This document shows, in pieces, positions 13,601 to 26,290 of a stretch of 64,000 nt of DNA (position 1 is its first letter; every line of letters begins with the position of its first letter). Position numbers and translations under genes: made by a program. Source of the stretch: Casuarina equisetifolia (Eukaryota; Streptophyta; Magnoliopsida; Fagales; Casuarinaceae); assembly GCA_028551475.1 (NCBI GenBank), contig CM052357.1, positions 29,595,745-29,659,744 of the forward strand, in the 5' to 3' direction. Below the pieces are notes generated by a model. It saw only the letters and a list, made by a program, of their open reading frames with translations, ran no database searches and was not told where the DNA came from.

Positions 13601-14302
13601 CCCATTAATTTATCCGGGTCGCCTGCACTGTTTCGCCTAAATTATTTCAGATTTTCCCCAAAACTCTAACAATTTTACAACAAACCTCACATTTTCAGGC
13701 CAATTTCCATTTGCCACCAGGCTATTCTACTTCCTTGAGATGTCTTTTTTTGGAGAATTAGGTAAACGGGGATATAGGAGAATTAAGTGTAGTCAAGGCA
13801 TGAGTTGTCAATTAATAACTTCTAGTTCCAACTACTATAAACTAGTAATTAAGCTACATGTCTATCAACATTTAAATTTAATCACTCTAGCATGCATTAA
13901 AACTCATTTTATTCATATTAATTAGCTTTGAGAAGTCCAATATATGTATTTATTTAATTTATATAATTAAATATAATAGGTGTTTAGAGATGGAATATCT
14001 TAAACTTTCATCATTTAAATAGAAAATCTATAATAACTCTGCTTAAACTACTAGGAAAATGACATTATTTATGTTAATTAATCTATACATAACATTTAGG
14101 ACAATTATCTTTATAGTTGTAATAATTATAATCAAAATTTTGTTTTATTGTTACCTCTAAAATGATCAGTTAAGGTTAAATACGTCCAAGTGCCATGCAT
14201 GTGATTAAAATTAGATATCTTTAATCTTATAGATTCTCGTACATGTCACACTTATGTTAAATATTCTACCAAATAAGAATCAAATAATTGAATGGCAAAA
14301 GA
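13144..14302 (-). repeat. Source copy of the duplicated PP2C promoter/5'-UTR block
   Basis: Near-identical to 40739-41958, including the non-coding exon, its splice donor, part of the intron and the GA/CT tract. Homology starts around AGAAACAAATTTCCGCC and ends around GAATGGCAAAAGA. This copy sits in its native place next to the PP2C coding exons, so it is taken as the source. Confidence 0.9.
13542..13583. repeat. (CT)n microsatellite in PP2C promoter
   Basis: About 20 CT units, GA on the transcribed strand. The copy in the transposed block is at 41144-41183 with a different length. Confidence 0.95.
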
Positions 14303-17300
14303 TTACAGGTTGTCAAATCAGAACACGGATTTAGATTTTTTATAGGTCAAGGATATTATTGCAAATCTACCGAGATGAAAAATATGTGCTTTTAGCTGAC
14401 ATATGGAACAGCCTATTTTCAATGATTAAGATTGTTTTACAGTATACCCAATTGAGAAAGGTTGTCTTAGAGGATAGAATTTCTACTTTTTTCTATACAG
14501 AATTGCCAACCAAATTCCTACACCACATCCTTTTTGACTGTCGGCCACAACACCTGTTCGAGCAGGGTGGCTTAAAGTCTTAGTCATAAAGGTGGGCGCT
14601 CGTCTCTTCAAGGATGACAGGACATCTCTCCAACTACGTGGTATTGAAGTAATTGGACATTCCCAACACAAAGGGAAGCTAGGACTGGTCCGGGCTCTTC
14701 TGCCTTGTTTGATAAGTCTTTGTTTTAGTAGTTGACTGATTGAGGAGAGTAGGTTTGATAATATAATGATAGTGTATTAACTATTGTTTATGTCATAAAT
14801 TAGAGTTAGTAACATAGTTAGTTGTTGAAGATACCTTTCAATCTTGATGATTAATCATTAAGGACTTGGAGGCTTTATCAGGGGAGTCGAAGGAAGGAAG
14901 GTGGGTAATTTGATGACCTACCACAATAATAATACTAAAAAAAGATCAATCTAAAAATAATTTTTTTGACAACTCTGAGATATATGTGATAAAATCCTAA
15001 CTTAAAAGTTAATGAAATTTATTGTTTTATTAAAATATATCATAATATATTACTTATTAATGCATCATTCATTATGATGGTCAGGTTATCGAATCATAAA
15101 AAATATATAGATTCAAATCAATAAGAGCTCGTCTAGGCACTCAATGATCTTAATATATTCATGAATAAAATATGAAACTTCTAAATATATAACAAATTAT
15201 TGTTTCATAGGAGTATAAAATATTTTATTGGAATCACATGAAGTTTTTTATTATTTTCACAAGTATTTGTGTGCCTACCCGAGGGAAGATTCCATTTATT
15301 TTCCAGCAGCAAAGATGGACCCCTACAAGTGTCATTCCTTTGACCATTTTGCTATGTTTAACTATTTTCCTAATGCAGCTTTCCGCCAAGTCTTCTGGGC
15401 AACGCTTTGATTTTGCTTTCGAAGTTACGTGCCTTCTCTAAAAATAACCCCAAATACGTGCAAGTACAATCTTGCGGTCACTAGCAAAAGTTGTCCAATT
15501 AAATGATCAGAAACTGGTCCAGCCCGAATCTGCAGCCATATCCTATGTACGGAAAAGTGGTCCTGGTTTAAGAAATAAAAGGCAAAGCTTTTTGCATGTA
15601 AATTTTAAGGAAAAAATAATACTTTTCATATAAATATTACACCACAAATTTCAAGTGAAGTATTTTATTTTATATTTGACTTGACACCTCATTTCTAATA
15701 ATCGAGAATTTATTTTATATAAAAATAATATTTTATATATCCGATATTATCAATACATTATCATAACAACCCAAAACAAAAAAAGAAAAATTAATATTCT
15801 CTTCGAGAATTCCCTATAATGAGCCTACCTTCAAATAGGTTTAAGGTTCAATTCTAAATCCATTCATTTGATGGTGTCATTTAACATGGGGAATGGCAGG
15901 TTTTGGTCAAGACCTCAAATGGATTGTCGGGTAGTTTGAATTATAAATGGCATCAATATGTCACTTTCACCGAAAACAAAATCCAAAGGAAAAATATAGG
16001 AAATGGACAGGATTTAATATTAAAAAATGGGACTGGGGTCTGCCGGCATCCATAATTGCCTAACTAAATCTACGGTTTTGAGCCAAACGTTATCAACAAA
16101 GGCAGAATAAGAGGCTGTGAGGTATCCATAGTTTACATATTTGGCAAAGCTTATCTTTACAGTGACGTCCTGGAAGAAGTGTATGTATCCATCAACAATT
16201 TCGGCTGGGTGATATTTTGTGCACTTTTTTAGTCAGTTAAACAAAATACAGAGAATGGATGTCGAATTTGAAACCTCTTATCTATATAGAAGAGGTTTTA
16301 GGCTGTTCGTAGTTTCATTGGACTGTTAGTAAATTAATAGTTATTGAAGATTGTTGACTTTAATCTAAAATAATACTCACCATGTCAACTAAATTAAGTG
16401 TCAAGAGCCAAATCAGGATATGACCATTTTACAATATTTTTTACAATAAAAAATTATTGTGTAAAGTATTTTTGTTAATATTAAAGTATTGAGGTCTAAA
16501 TAAAACTTCGAATCAAATTGTTAGAAGATAAAGATACTTTTTTATAGTAGCTGAGGGATTATGCCAACATTCAACAAATAACACACAAAATAAATACAAG
16601 AGAATATTAAGCACTTTATATGATTCAAGACAAATTAGTCTCTACCTTCAAAAGAAATTTATTTATACTTTATTCTAAGGCTCTAATTTTTTTGGAGGGA
16701 TGAGTCCAGAGATTTAGAGAATTTATTAAGGAAAGGGAAGCTAAGCTGTTGGGACTCGAGCACTTTATTACAAGACTCTTATACATTAATATCATATAAT
16801 TTTTTAATTATATATTACTCCATTTCGCTTAACATAAAAGATATAAAAAATTTCACCTTCAGGCCTGATTCTAGTTTTATAACTAATATAACTAATTGAA
16901 GGGTTTAACTATGTTTTATAAATCATTTACAAACAATTTATATATATATATCATAAGACAAGAAGAGTAGTTTAGACATTTTACCTATTTTTTTCTAACC
17001 TGGATGGAATAGTTTAATCCCCGGGATAAGTACAACCTCACAGCAACCAAGACCAATATCATGGAATTTACAAGTTGCATCTTATTTATTGCCTTTTCTA
17101 TAAAGGGTAACCAAAAGGGCACTTAAACTATGGTTAAATGGATAAGATCTACTCAGTGCGCAGATCAAGCAGTCTTTTGTTTAATATTCCAGGGGAGATT
17201 TGGTAAAGGATTGCCTAATTAAGCTGTTTGGAATCTTTCTGTGTGCGCATGTGGGTTGCAAAGATTTCCAGTCAAAGCACTAAATCTTCCAATACATCGA

Positions 17301-17839
17301 ATTCAAATCTTGAGGAGCATTAAAAAATGGGAGGTATGTTGAAAAAGATACTCCATATCAGCTCGAGCTCTTTTGGAATTTATTAAAGAAACTGGAGATC
17401 TGATTGCCAGTTGCTGAAGCAATGTTGATCTGTCTTCTACCAACAAATCATGATGGCCATTAAGCCTTACATATGAACAGGGACCGCTAATCTACTCTAG
17501 CCTAGGCTGTACAAGATCTCTTGGAAATGGAAAAGATGTTGCTTCTTTTTGAAACTCCACAAAGGTTATGATCCTCGAGCTACACAGCCAAAAGTAGAGG
17601 TACACAGCTAAAAAGGAGAGAGACAAAGAAAGCCCTTTCAACTTTTCTAAATCTGCTCCTAAAAGATGATTTGAACGTCTAATTTTACTTGTAAAGGAAG
17701 ATTATTCTCTTTGTAAATTGATTAAAAATAATAATTTGATATTAGATTTTTTTCTCTCTTTAAGATACAGAGGTTTTAAAAGTACAATATGTCAAATTAA
17801 AAACTTAAATTCTAAACAATTAGTAGTTAACTATCAGGT
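14303..17839. other. AT-rich intergenic region, no gene recognised
   Basis: Open frames are short (for example 14359-14583 and 15228-15441) and show no family signature. A short TA-rich tract lies near 16939. Nothing here could be assigned to a gene, RNA or complete transposon. Confidence 0.5.
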
Positions 17840-18443
17840 TATTAACCTATTGATAACTTAATATTAAAGTTATGTTTCAAGGGAATAGCTTACAAATTAA
17901 ATGTAGGATCTTTCCCACAATATTATCTATAATAATTTCACCTCAAAATGATTATTAGGACATGTTAAATTTTTTCATATTATTTGGAACTTACTTAAAA
18001 TCCACTACATATAAAAGAATTCTTGGTTCTTTGGGGAGGAGTCAATCTGTTTATTTCTGATCAGAAAGGAGAAAAATATTGTCCTTCTTGGACTCGAAAA
18101 TACAAGGACAAAAAATCTTTTTTAGGGTAGTTATTTAACTCCTAGGCTAGAGGTTTTTATTCTTCTATTCTTTATTTATATAAAAGAGATTTGAGAATCT
18201 AGGATATCGAACATAAGATATTTTAATATTTCTTCTAGGAACTTGCACTTAAGCAAAGCACCAATGTTGACTAACCTTCGGCTATGAATTTCAGATTCCC
18301 CATATACTTCGTCTTCTTGATTATCGTTATCATCATGTGACGCCACAGTGAATCACCCACTTTCAAGGAGCCAAAAAGATCCTGAGTAGATTCTTAATCA
18401 ACGATAATGATGGCAATCATGAAAATGAAAATGATAATCAGTC

Positions 18444-19967
18444 TTATTCAATGCCACTTTCCCCAGCCATAAACCTGTGAAACCTTCCGTTAACCTCAAT
18501 CATGCTGCAGCCGGGAGTCTTAGAAACGCCTGAGCCATTCATCTTGTCTCTCCATCTCTTTGCTTCTTCCCATTTACCACATGATGCATACAAATTAGAG
18601 AACATCATGAACTCGCCGTCGCTTAAGGGACAAGTCCTGGCAAAATAAAGCTTCATTACTTTCTCTCCAATGTCAAGATCTCGATGAGTGACGCAGGCAC
18701 TGAGCAAAGCACCCAAGACAGACTCCCCCGGTTCAAATGGCATGGCTTGTATTAGTTGAAATCCATGGTCAAGAAGCTTGGCTCTACCGAGTAGATCAAC
18801 CAAGCAACCATAGTGCTCTTTCTTGGGAGTGATCCCGAAGTCCTGTTCCATGCAATTGAATAATCGGTATCCATCTTCCACCAAACCTGCATGGCTACAA
18901 GCACTAAGCAGGCCAATGAAGGTAATGTCATCGGGCCTTATGCAGCTGTCTCTCATTTTATCAAATAGTTTAAGAGCAGCCCGGCCATAGCCATGGAGAG
19001 CTAGTCCAGAGATAATGGCATTCCAGCAATACATATCCTTAGCTTGGGATTTAAAGAATACCTCTAAGGCGTTTGGTATGCTTCCACACTTGGCATACAT
19101 GACTATCAATGCTGTTGCGACATGAGGACTTGAGTCAAGGCAGTGATCTTTAGCATAAATGTGTGCTTTAATGCCTCTTTCAAGTGCACCCAGATGTGCA
19201 CAGGCAGATAAAACTCCGGTCATCGTTAGAAAATCAGGCTTTACATTTCCAGCCTGCATTTCATCAAAAAGTTCCGCCGCCTCGGCGTAAAGTTGATTGC
19301 GTATATAGCCTCTCACCATTGTATTCCATGTTATAACATTTTTTGCTCGCATCTCCTTGAACAACCTACGTGCTGCAACCATATCTCCAACATTGGTATA
19401 AGCCAGTATCATGGAGTTCCACGAGACAGCATCTTTCGCAGGAATCTTATCGAAGATACTTCTAGCAGATACCGTTCTTCCCATACTTGCATACCCAGAG
19501 ACCATAATATTGTAAGACGTCAGGTCCTTTAAAGGCATGGAATCAAAAAGCTCCGTAGCAGAACCCATCTGATCACTTGACACATACGTATCTAACATGG
19601 AATTCCAAGCAACCACGTCTTTTATAGGCATATTGTCAAACACCTTACAAGCATCAGCAACCATTCCTAGAGTGGAATACAAATTAAGCAAAGCAGTTTC
19701 GACAAAAACATGCCGCCAGAATCCAGTTTTAATTGTCTGGCCATGGAGTGAGAACCCAATTCGAGACCCCGCAAGCTCTCCTGCTGCTTTAAGTAGAATG
19801 GGAAGTATATAGTTATCCGCTCGGTAACCAAGTTCCTGCATGTTTATATACATTATAATAGCTTTCTTTGCATTGCCCTTAAGCACTTGCTCCTTAATTT
19901 TCTTATTCCAACTCAGTGGGTAATCAGGCACTGTAGAAAGGCTTAACTTGCAGGCCGGGAAAACCAT
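18444..19967 (-). CDS. PLS-class pentatricopeptide repeat protein, E-type, 507 aa, intronless
   Basis: A single open exon encodes tandem PPR motifs of alternating P, L and S type. Recurrent motif ends are visible: DVVAWNSMLDTYV, DLTSYNIMVSGYA, DAVSWNSMILAYT, NVITWNTMVRGYI, KPDFLTMTGVLSACAHLGAL, DMYCWNAIISGLALHGYG and RPDDITFIGLLSACSHAGLV. Residues from about 410 to 500 form an E domain (SVLGALLSACVTHRDLDIGE, then a Leu-Tyr-Ala helix pair, then GCSMIEVNGRFHRFMAG). No DYW deaminase domain follows. Proteins of this class bind organellar RNA and usually serve C-to-U editing, recruiting a DYW partner when they lack one. The short N-terminus could be a mitochondrial or plastid presequence. The target site cannot be predicted here. 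It has a damaged paralogue at 34484-36007. All 507 codons are open, so this is the likely functional copy. Confidence 0.92.
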   Translation of the reverse strand: MVFPACKLSLSTVPDYPLSWNKKIKEQVLKGNAKKAIIMYINMQELGYRADNYILPILLKAAGELAGSRIGFSLHGQTIKTGFWRHVFVETALLNLYSTLGMVADACKVFDNMPIKDVVAWNSMLDTYVSSDQMGSATELFDSMPLKDLTSYNIMVSGYASMGRTVSARSIFDKIPAKDAVSWNSMILAYTNVGDMVAARRLFKEMRAKNVITWNTMVRGYIRNQLYAEAAELFDEMQAGNVKPDFLTMTGVLSACAHLGALERGIKAHIYAKDHCLDSSPHVATALIVMYAKCGSIPNALEVFFKSQAKDMYCWNAIISGLALHGYGRAALKLFDKMRDSCIRPDDITFIGLLSACSHAGLVEDGYRLFNCMEQDFGITPKKEHYGCLVDLLGRAKLLDHGFQLIQAMPFEPGESVLGALLSACVTHRDLDIGEKVMKLYFARTCPLSDGEFMMFSNLYASCGKWEEAKRWRDKMNGSGVSKTPGCSMIEVNGRFHRFMAGESGIE

Positions 19968-20521
19968 TTCAGTTCGGAAAAAGCATCTGTGTTGTATGGA
20001 GGGGTTTAGAGTGGAATTTAATTAAAAGAAGCTTTGTCGTGAGTCCAAACACGTCCAAATGGGCATATCCTTGGTCTCTTTCTTGACAGCGAAATCGCCC
20101 ATTTAACGGGCTTTTAAGATATGATAGGATGATAATGTATATACATCAACATATTATAGGTCTTGAATTTCGAATAATATGATAGGATCAATTTACATTC
20201 TTTAGCCAAAAAAGTCCATTATGTTATGACATCAGTACTTGAAGTCAATTCTGTTACCATCTCTTTACTCTTCTAGGTTTTCATACCATTAATGCTATGC
20301 TGATCTATATATAAGTGATGGTCATAAGAGATGCAATCTTTATTTCCTGAGCGGGGAAACACAAAACACAAATGAACGACTGAGTTGATCATTTGAAGCT
20401 TGACTGGTCTCTGTGTAGGTTCTCCATCGAAAGTTCTAGTCTCTCCTGCCAGGATATGGAGGTTCATGATGAAATGCAGAGTTGCAGAAAATATCCCTTT
20501 AATGATTGGCACTGATTGAAA

Positions 20522-20850
20522 CACGCACCCACTTCCGATGTGTTTGGGCTCAAGGCATTTTTACTGAGCAAGTACTCGAGAAGCTTTATGACCCGTTCCA
20601 GACATGACGGGCTCTCTTCCTGTGCAAAGGAGTTTGCTTCTTTGACGACCCCAGGGTGATATGGCTACGGCATTATCTCCTCCACAAGGATCCTAACGCT
20701 GCAATATTCTTCCAAAGAGAGTGTTCTCCAACAAAGATTCAGAGGGTTTGATCATGCTGCAGGAGCAACATCACGGCTAGAGTTAGTAAGCTCTATAAAC
20801 CTCGAGATCTCCTCTCCTCGCTCTTATTCTAATACGAAAACTCTTAGTAA
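20522..20850 (-). pseudogene. Unidentified protein-coding relic upstream of PPR (unit 1 copy)
   Basis: Read on the minus strand, this gives fragments such as SLWKNIAALGSLW and, after a frame change, SFAQEESPSCLER followed by [20 protein letters not shown]. They are interrupted by stops. The same protein pieces appear in the unit 2 copy (36410-36844), where the first fragment is open for 91 codons. Similar third-position drift in the two copies hints that this was once coding. The family is not recognised. Confidence 0.4.
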
Positions 20851-21489
20851 TTGGGTTGGGCTTCCAATTTTCACTAGGTTTGTGACATTCTTTTCTGTTT
20901 AAATTCACATCACCCTTTACGGGACTATATACATGATTATCTTGCATTAATAGTGGCTCCTCCCAACCTAGTTAGATCTTAGAGTGTAATAAGGTTGTCC
21001 TAGTACAATTTTTTCACATGCTTAAATTTTAACTCAAAGGAGTAATTTATTAGGTGGACTTATTAAACTTCTTGTAAATCTTAAGATCTAATCACTTTTA
21101 TATAACGTAGAACAAATAACACTGTCCTTGACAACTGGGTTAAATCTCTTAATTCTAGACTAATTATTGCACGCCCGGCATTCATGGCCTTTTTAACTTG
21201 TCCCATGTGTTAAGGTATGGGCCTAGTCTTTCCAAGGGGCCCATAATTTTCACCACTAATAGTATTAGGGTTTTTCTCTTTATAGAAAAACGTTTTGAAT
21301 AAAATTTAGATAATATTAGTACAAAGTGAAACGGAGGGAAAGATATCAATTAAGAGAGGGAGAGAACAAATAAGAGAGAGTTAAATTCGAAATAATATTT
21401 CGATGTTGTCTTGAGACTTTGTAATGCATAGATGTTGTTAATATAGACAAATACTAAGTTGTAAAAGAAAATAAAACAAGAAAAAAACC

Positions 21490-23890
21490 CTAAGGATGAT
21501 ACCATATTTTATTTTTCTATTTAGAGTTTCAAATTTTCTTTTTATAATAATTATGAAACTCTTATCATGCTATTTTAATATACCAAAACCCTTTCAAGTC
21601 AATATGTGTTGCAAGTTTTACATTAAAGGTATATATTTCTTCACAAATTATTTAAATTGTAGTCTTTTTGTACGAGAATTCAAAATTCATTTACATTTGA
21701 TCCTTTTACCTCAAAGGACATGTTAGTGACGATTGAAAGTATGTTAAAAGTGGCGCATTATTTGGAGAAGCCACCATTTGCTTCTTGATATTATTTCTTC
21801 AAAGAAAAGAATGTTTCAATTGAGAGAAAATTAAGAGGAAAAAACTCCTTAAATTAAGGTGAACCTTCACATTCTTGGTAGTGAAACACTTCCACACGCT
21901 CTTAAAGGAAATTCCAAAGAACGCCTTCGCAAAAATAACAGAAAATCACTTAAAATCACCGCAAACTTTTTTTTTTGGGTTCACCTTTTTTTTGTCAAAT
22001 TAGAGTAAGAATCCCGGTAAGCAATGCCCTTTCTGGATCACAGAAAACCATGACATTTGAGGTCACTAATAAACATATCATCTTGGCCATAGAACTCGAT
22101 TTCATTCTTCTCCCCTCTCTGTATATATGAAAAAGTTGGGGCATATGCAATCCCCTCTCTCTTTTCTCCTCCAAGTTGAAAAGTCTAGAAAGCTACAAAG
22201 GAAGCTCAACCTGCTCGCACAATCTTCCAGGGCGATTGGTTCTGCGTTTGGTGGCCTGTCATCGTCAAAGGATAATTTTCTTTCACCGTAGCTGGAACGC
22301 CACGGGAATTTTGGAAAAAAGGCTTGGCCCTACGCCCAACTGTCTTCTCTCATTTTCTTCTTTGACATTAAATGTGGCGGGCAAAGAGACATTAACATTT
22401 CGTGAAGACAGCCATGATTTTGGTTGTAGTCATCGACAGAAGGACAATTTTGCTTTCTGGGGATTCCACTCATCCTTGGAAAAAAGGGCTTCGCCTTCTG
22501 GCAAAGAAGATAAGAAGAGTGTCCTGTCAAACCTTGAAGTTCAACTTTCTAATAATTGGCGTGGCAGCCGGTGGATTGATTTTGGCAACCGAAGTTAGAT
22601 CAATATATACACAAACAATTATTGAAATGCCACGGAAGAAGCTATAAATATTAGACTCCTAAAATTAGAGTTATAGCTTATATACTTTTCATTTTAACCG
22701 CGGACATTAGGGTATAAAGAAAAAAAAAAAAGGCCATCTCTCTCTCCCTGGTGTACTTCATAAGGCACCTAACCCCTTCATTAGCAAAACAATTTGAAAG
22801 GTATTCATTTTACTTTTTTTTTTTTAAATTGTGATAATAGATATCGAGATAAAAAGACAATATTAGAGATAAAAGTCTTACATTAGAAGGTTACAATCCT
22901 AGATAATATTGTATTACAAAAAAAAATAAAAATTCTAACTCATGAGTAATATTTGGATTGAATTTTAAACTCTTAATACAATATAAGAATTTGAGTTGAT
23001 TTAGTGTAATCCTATTTAATCTCTAACCTTTAAAATATACTTGGCATGGATGAACATTTATTTAATCATATTTAACTTTGAGCTTAAGATATATTAAGTA
23101 TGTGGGAGAAGGTTAAAAAATAAAATCCTCCATTTTTCATTAATGTAAATTTACATTTTGACCCAAAAAAAAAAATTCTCCATTGAAAATGTGTGATCCT
23201 TGAATATAAAAAATAATATTTATCTCATAAATTAACTTTTAAGTTGAACTTTAAGCATATTTTTAACAGATTCACAATTTTTTGTACTTAGGTTATGTGA
23301 ATATTGTTATTTCTTGAAGAGTTGTACCTATTTAACTTCTAGCCAAGCTATGTTACCCTACTTAAAATAAAAGAAAAATACAATGAAACCAAAATGATTT
23401 TGCAAAAGCTCCTTATATAATTTAATTATAGAATATAAATGTTGTATCATTTAAACGAGATGTAAAAAACTACAAAATATGCCTAATAAAATTTTTGCAA
23501 GCCTTTTTGTGTGTATGCATGAGAAAATTTTTCTTAATTTCAATAATTCATATTAGGATTGAGACAGAATACTTAATTCAAGTTATCAAGTTGAATACAA
23601 CAATAGAGGAGAATTTTAATAAAACTTAATAAGGAAACTTTAGGCAAAATTTTGTGGAACATACCAACAACTGATTTATAGTTAAAATGTTTACTTATAC
23701 AATTTAACGAAGGCATGAAAATGAGGCCAATTCCACCAAACCGAGAAGAGAAATATAAATTAGAAAAAAAAAGATTTCTATATTACCTTGGGAATTTATG
23801 ATATATAGATGGTGTTTATATAAACATATAGAATTGGTTGTAGAATAAAAGAAACAAAAAGAATATTTTATTAGATATTTTATTTTTTAT
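21490..23890. repeat. R module 1 (unit 1): repeated non-coding sequence
   Basis: First of several related blocks in the window. The shared order of landmarks is: TTTAGAGTTTCAAA; CTATTTTAATA then TCAAGTCAATATG; TTTCTTCACAAAT; CTTAAAGGACATGTT; TATTATTTGGAGAAGCC; GAGGTCAATAATAAACATATC; GGAAGCTCAACCTGCTCGCAC; GCGATTGGTTCTGCGTTTGG; AACTGTC...TTTCTC; then an AT-rich tail with AATGAGGCCAATTC. Internal parts such as GTCATCG.CAAAGGA.AATTTTGCTTTC recur at about 150-170 bases, so the module contains old tandem repeats. The plus-strand open frame 22176-22598 falls here but is not conserved between copies. Confidence 0.7.
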
Positions 23891-24640
23891 TTAGACTCTG
23901 AAACCTTCTTAATATAAGATCTAATATTTCCATTATTATACTTAAAAGATATAAAACCTCCATTATGCTATTTTAATAATTGTTTTTAAGTCAATATGAA
24001 TTGAGAGCTTCATGTAGAGGCACACGTTTCTTCACAAATCACTTTAAAATGTAGGCTCTTTGCATGTAAATTAGGACTTGTGAATTCATTTACACTAAAT
24101 TTACTACGCAACCAAAGACTTTAAAGGACACGTTGATGATAATTAAAAGTGTCTTTAAAATGACATATTATTTAGAGAAGCCCCCGTTTGGTTGAATGTC
24201 GTATCATAGAAGGGAAGAATGTTTTCATTAAGTGCAAATTATAAAGAGGAAAAAAAACACTTGAGCAATGCACTCTTCCAGAACCTAGAAAACCCCAACA
24301 TTTGAGGTCAATGAAATATATACGCCCAGACGAGGAAAACGTTGGTGCATGCGCAAGTTCCTTTGTCTTAAAAATCTAGAAAGCACCGAAGGCGATCGTT
24401 GTGAAAAGACATTTTGCTTTTACTGTAGCCATGTGAACACCCCAAGATAAAGACATGACGGTCGCGCGAAGGGAGCCATTTCTGGTCGTAGTCTTCCGCT
24501 CAAAGACTGCCACCAAACCTTTGGGACAGGGCTTGGGCCTCCTGCAAAGAAGATAAGAAAGGTGTGGCAGCCATTGGATTGGCGGGCCAACTAGACTAGA
24601 TCAATCTATAGATAAACAATTGTTGAACTGTCACGACAGA
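23890..24640. repeat. R module 2 (unit 1)
   Basis: A second R-type block: GAAACCTTCTTAATA, CTTCACAAATCACTTTAAAATGTAGG, AGAGAAGCCCCCGTTTGG, and a region near 24290-24360 with GAACCTAGAAAACCCCAACA followed by CGTTGGTGCATGCG. Counterparts are at 42120-42660 and 47175-47708. Confidence 0.7.
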
Positions 24641-25439
24641 AGACAAATTTTCAACACCTAAAGTGGAAGTTATCAATTGTGAAAATTGAGCAAAGTTATT
24701 TGTTATATGATAGAAGTAATGAAAATGAAAATACCATGATTAGTGCATAATAATCAAATATAAATTTTTTTTTATAATTTTATGAGTTAACTTTTGAATT
24801 ATATTTTAAATGTATTTTTATTAACTAGCTTGCTTAGAATTCTTTATATTTTGATCATATGAATATTGTTATTTTTTGAAGGGTAATACTTATTTAACTT
24901 TAAGCCAAGTTGTGGTCCTCTCCTTATAAAAAAAATATAAAGAAACCAAAATGATTTTTCCAAAAGCATCTTATATAGTTTAATGATAGAATATAAATGC
25001 TGCATCACTTAAACGAGATATAAAAAACAATAAAATATGCTTAGTAAAATTTCGTCCAATGTTTTTGGGCTTATGCGTAAGAGAAGTTTTCTTGGCGTTA
25101 ATAATTTGTGTAGGGTCTAAGAAAGAATATTTAATTCAGGTTATCAAGTTGAATACAATTGTAGAAGATAATTTTAATAAATGAGTTATAATTAAATTGT
25201 TTGCTGTTTATACCACTTAAGATACAATTTGAGTGAAGGCTCAAATGAAAAAATAAAAAAATGAGGCCAATTCAAAGGAAGGGGAGACCAAATCGAGAAG
25301 AAAGAGATAAATTGGAAAGAAAATGTTTCTATATTATCTTGAGAATTTATAATATATAGATTGTGTTTATATAAACATATGAAGTTAATTGTAAAATAAA
25401 AGGAAACAAAAATAATACTCTAACAATAATACAATACTT
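24641..25439. other. AT-rich spacer with R-like tail sequence
   Basis: No gene is seen. The part around 24840-25440 resembles the tail of R module 1 (TGAATATTGTTATTT, AACGAGATATAAAAAAC, AAATGAGGCCAATTCAAAGG), so it is another diverged R tail. Confidence 0.5.
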
Positions 25440-26290
25440 TTTATTTATTTATTTATTTAGAGTCTCAAACCTTTATATATATATATATATGTGATATGAT
25501 ATTTGCATTATCATAGTCAACAAATACGAAACTTTTATTATGCTATTTTAATATTTTCTTTCAAGTCAATATGAATTACAAGCTTTATGTTAGACATATA
25601 TTTATTCACAGATCACTTTTATTTTTATTTTTTATGAAAGGTCAAGAATTATATATCACCATAAAAAATACAAGATTGTTTAATTATAACATTATCATTT
25701 AAACCCAAACACTGTATTTGACAAATTTCAAAACTTTTGTAAAAATTTATTATAATTTATAAGCTTTACTCTTTTGGTAAATGAAATATTATCTCTCATA
25801 TCCTTTTTGATTTTAACCATAATGGTTAAATTGTCTAGACTTTTATCATTGAATTTTCTTTTATTTCTTTCACTTCAAATGTGATATAATATAGCCTTGA
25901 AAGATACACTAAGTAAGGTCACTACAAAAACAAATCATTTTATACTATAAGCTTCTTGCATGAGAACTAGATCAAAATTCATTTATATTGAATCCACTAT
26001 GTAACCCTTTGCCTTAAAGGAAATATGTTTGTAATGACCAAAAGCTTCTTTAAAATGACATATTATTTGGAGAAACCATAGTTTGCATGATATTATACCT
26101 CAAAGGGAAGGATATTTCAATATAGACAAAATTAAAAAGGAAAAAAAATCCTTAATATTAAGTCCAACCTTCAAATTCTTAAAAGTAAACACTTCCACAT
26201 ACTTCTAAAGGAAATTTTAAGGAATGTCAAAAAACTGTGAAATTTGAGGTCAATAATAAACATATCATCCTTGGTAGTAGGACTTGCTCT
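25440..26290. repeat. R module 3 (unit 1), interrupted by a LINE fragment
   Basis: It starts with TTTATTTAGAGTCTCAAACC and a (TA)n tract near 25474-25492, then CTATTTTAATA, TCAAGTCAATATGAATTACAAGC and TTCACAGATCACTTT. It is broken by the minus-strand LINE fragment at 25620-25930 and resumes with AAATCATTTTATACTATAAGC, CCTTAAAGGAAATATG and TTTGGAGAAACC. Confidence 0.65.
25620..25930 (-). mobile_element. LINE 3' fragment, minus orientation
   Basis: The reverse complement matches the 3' end of the LINE at 37427-38143: the last coding segment (TATCACATTTGAAGTGAAAGAA) and the 3' UTR up to a poly(A), seen here as a T-rich start. It is flanked by an imperfect duplication, AGATCACTTTT before and AAATCATTTTA after. 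The R module reads across this point in other copies. It is a 5'-truncated non-LTR retrotransposon copy without coding capacity. Confidence 0.8.

Larger units (their letters stand above)
17840..24640. repeat. Segmental duplication, left copy (unit 1: PPR plus R modules)
   Basis: This runs collinear with 33455-42660 in the same orientation: a shared leader (TTATGTTTCAA...GGATCTTTC), the PPR gene and its upstream flank, an unidentified minus-strand relic, then R modules. Coding and non-coding parts are both highly similar, so the duplication is fairly recent. The right copy carries two extra insertions absent here: a LINE at 37427-38143 and the PP2C promoter block at 40739-41958. Confidence 0.85.

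Noticed and set aside
13222..13608. 128-codon plus-strand open frame and its copy at 40817-41237
   Set aside because: It is antisense to the PP2C non-coding first exon and runs into the CT microsatellite. Conservation reflects block duplication, not protein selection.
22176..22647. 140- and 81-codon plus-strand frames in R module 1
   Set aside because: Frames are not preserved in the R copies of unit 2, which carry stops and shifts at the same places.
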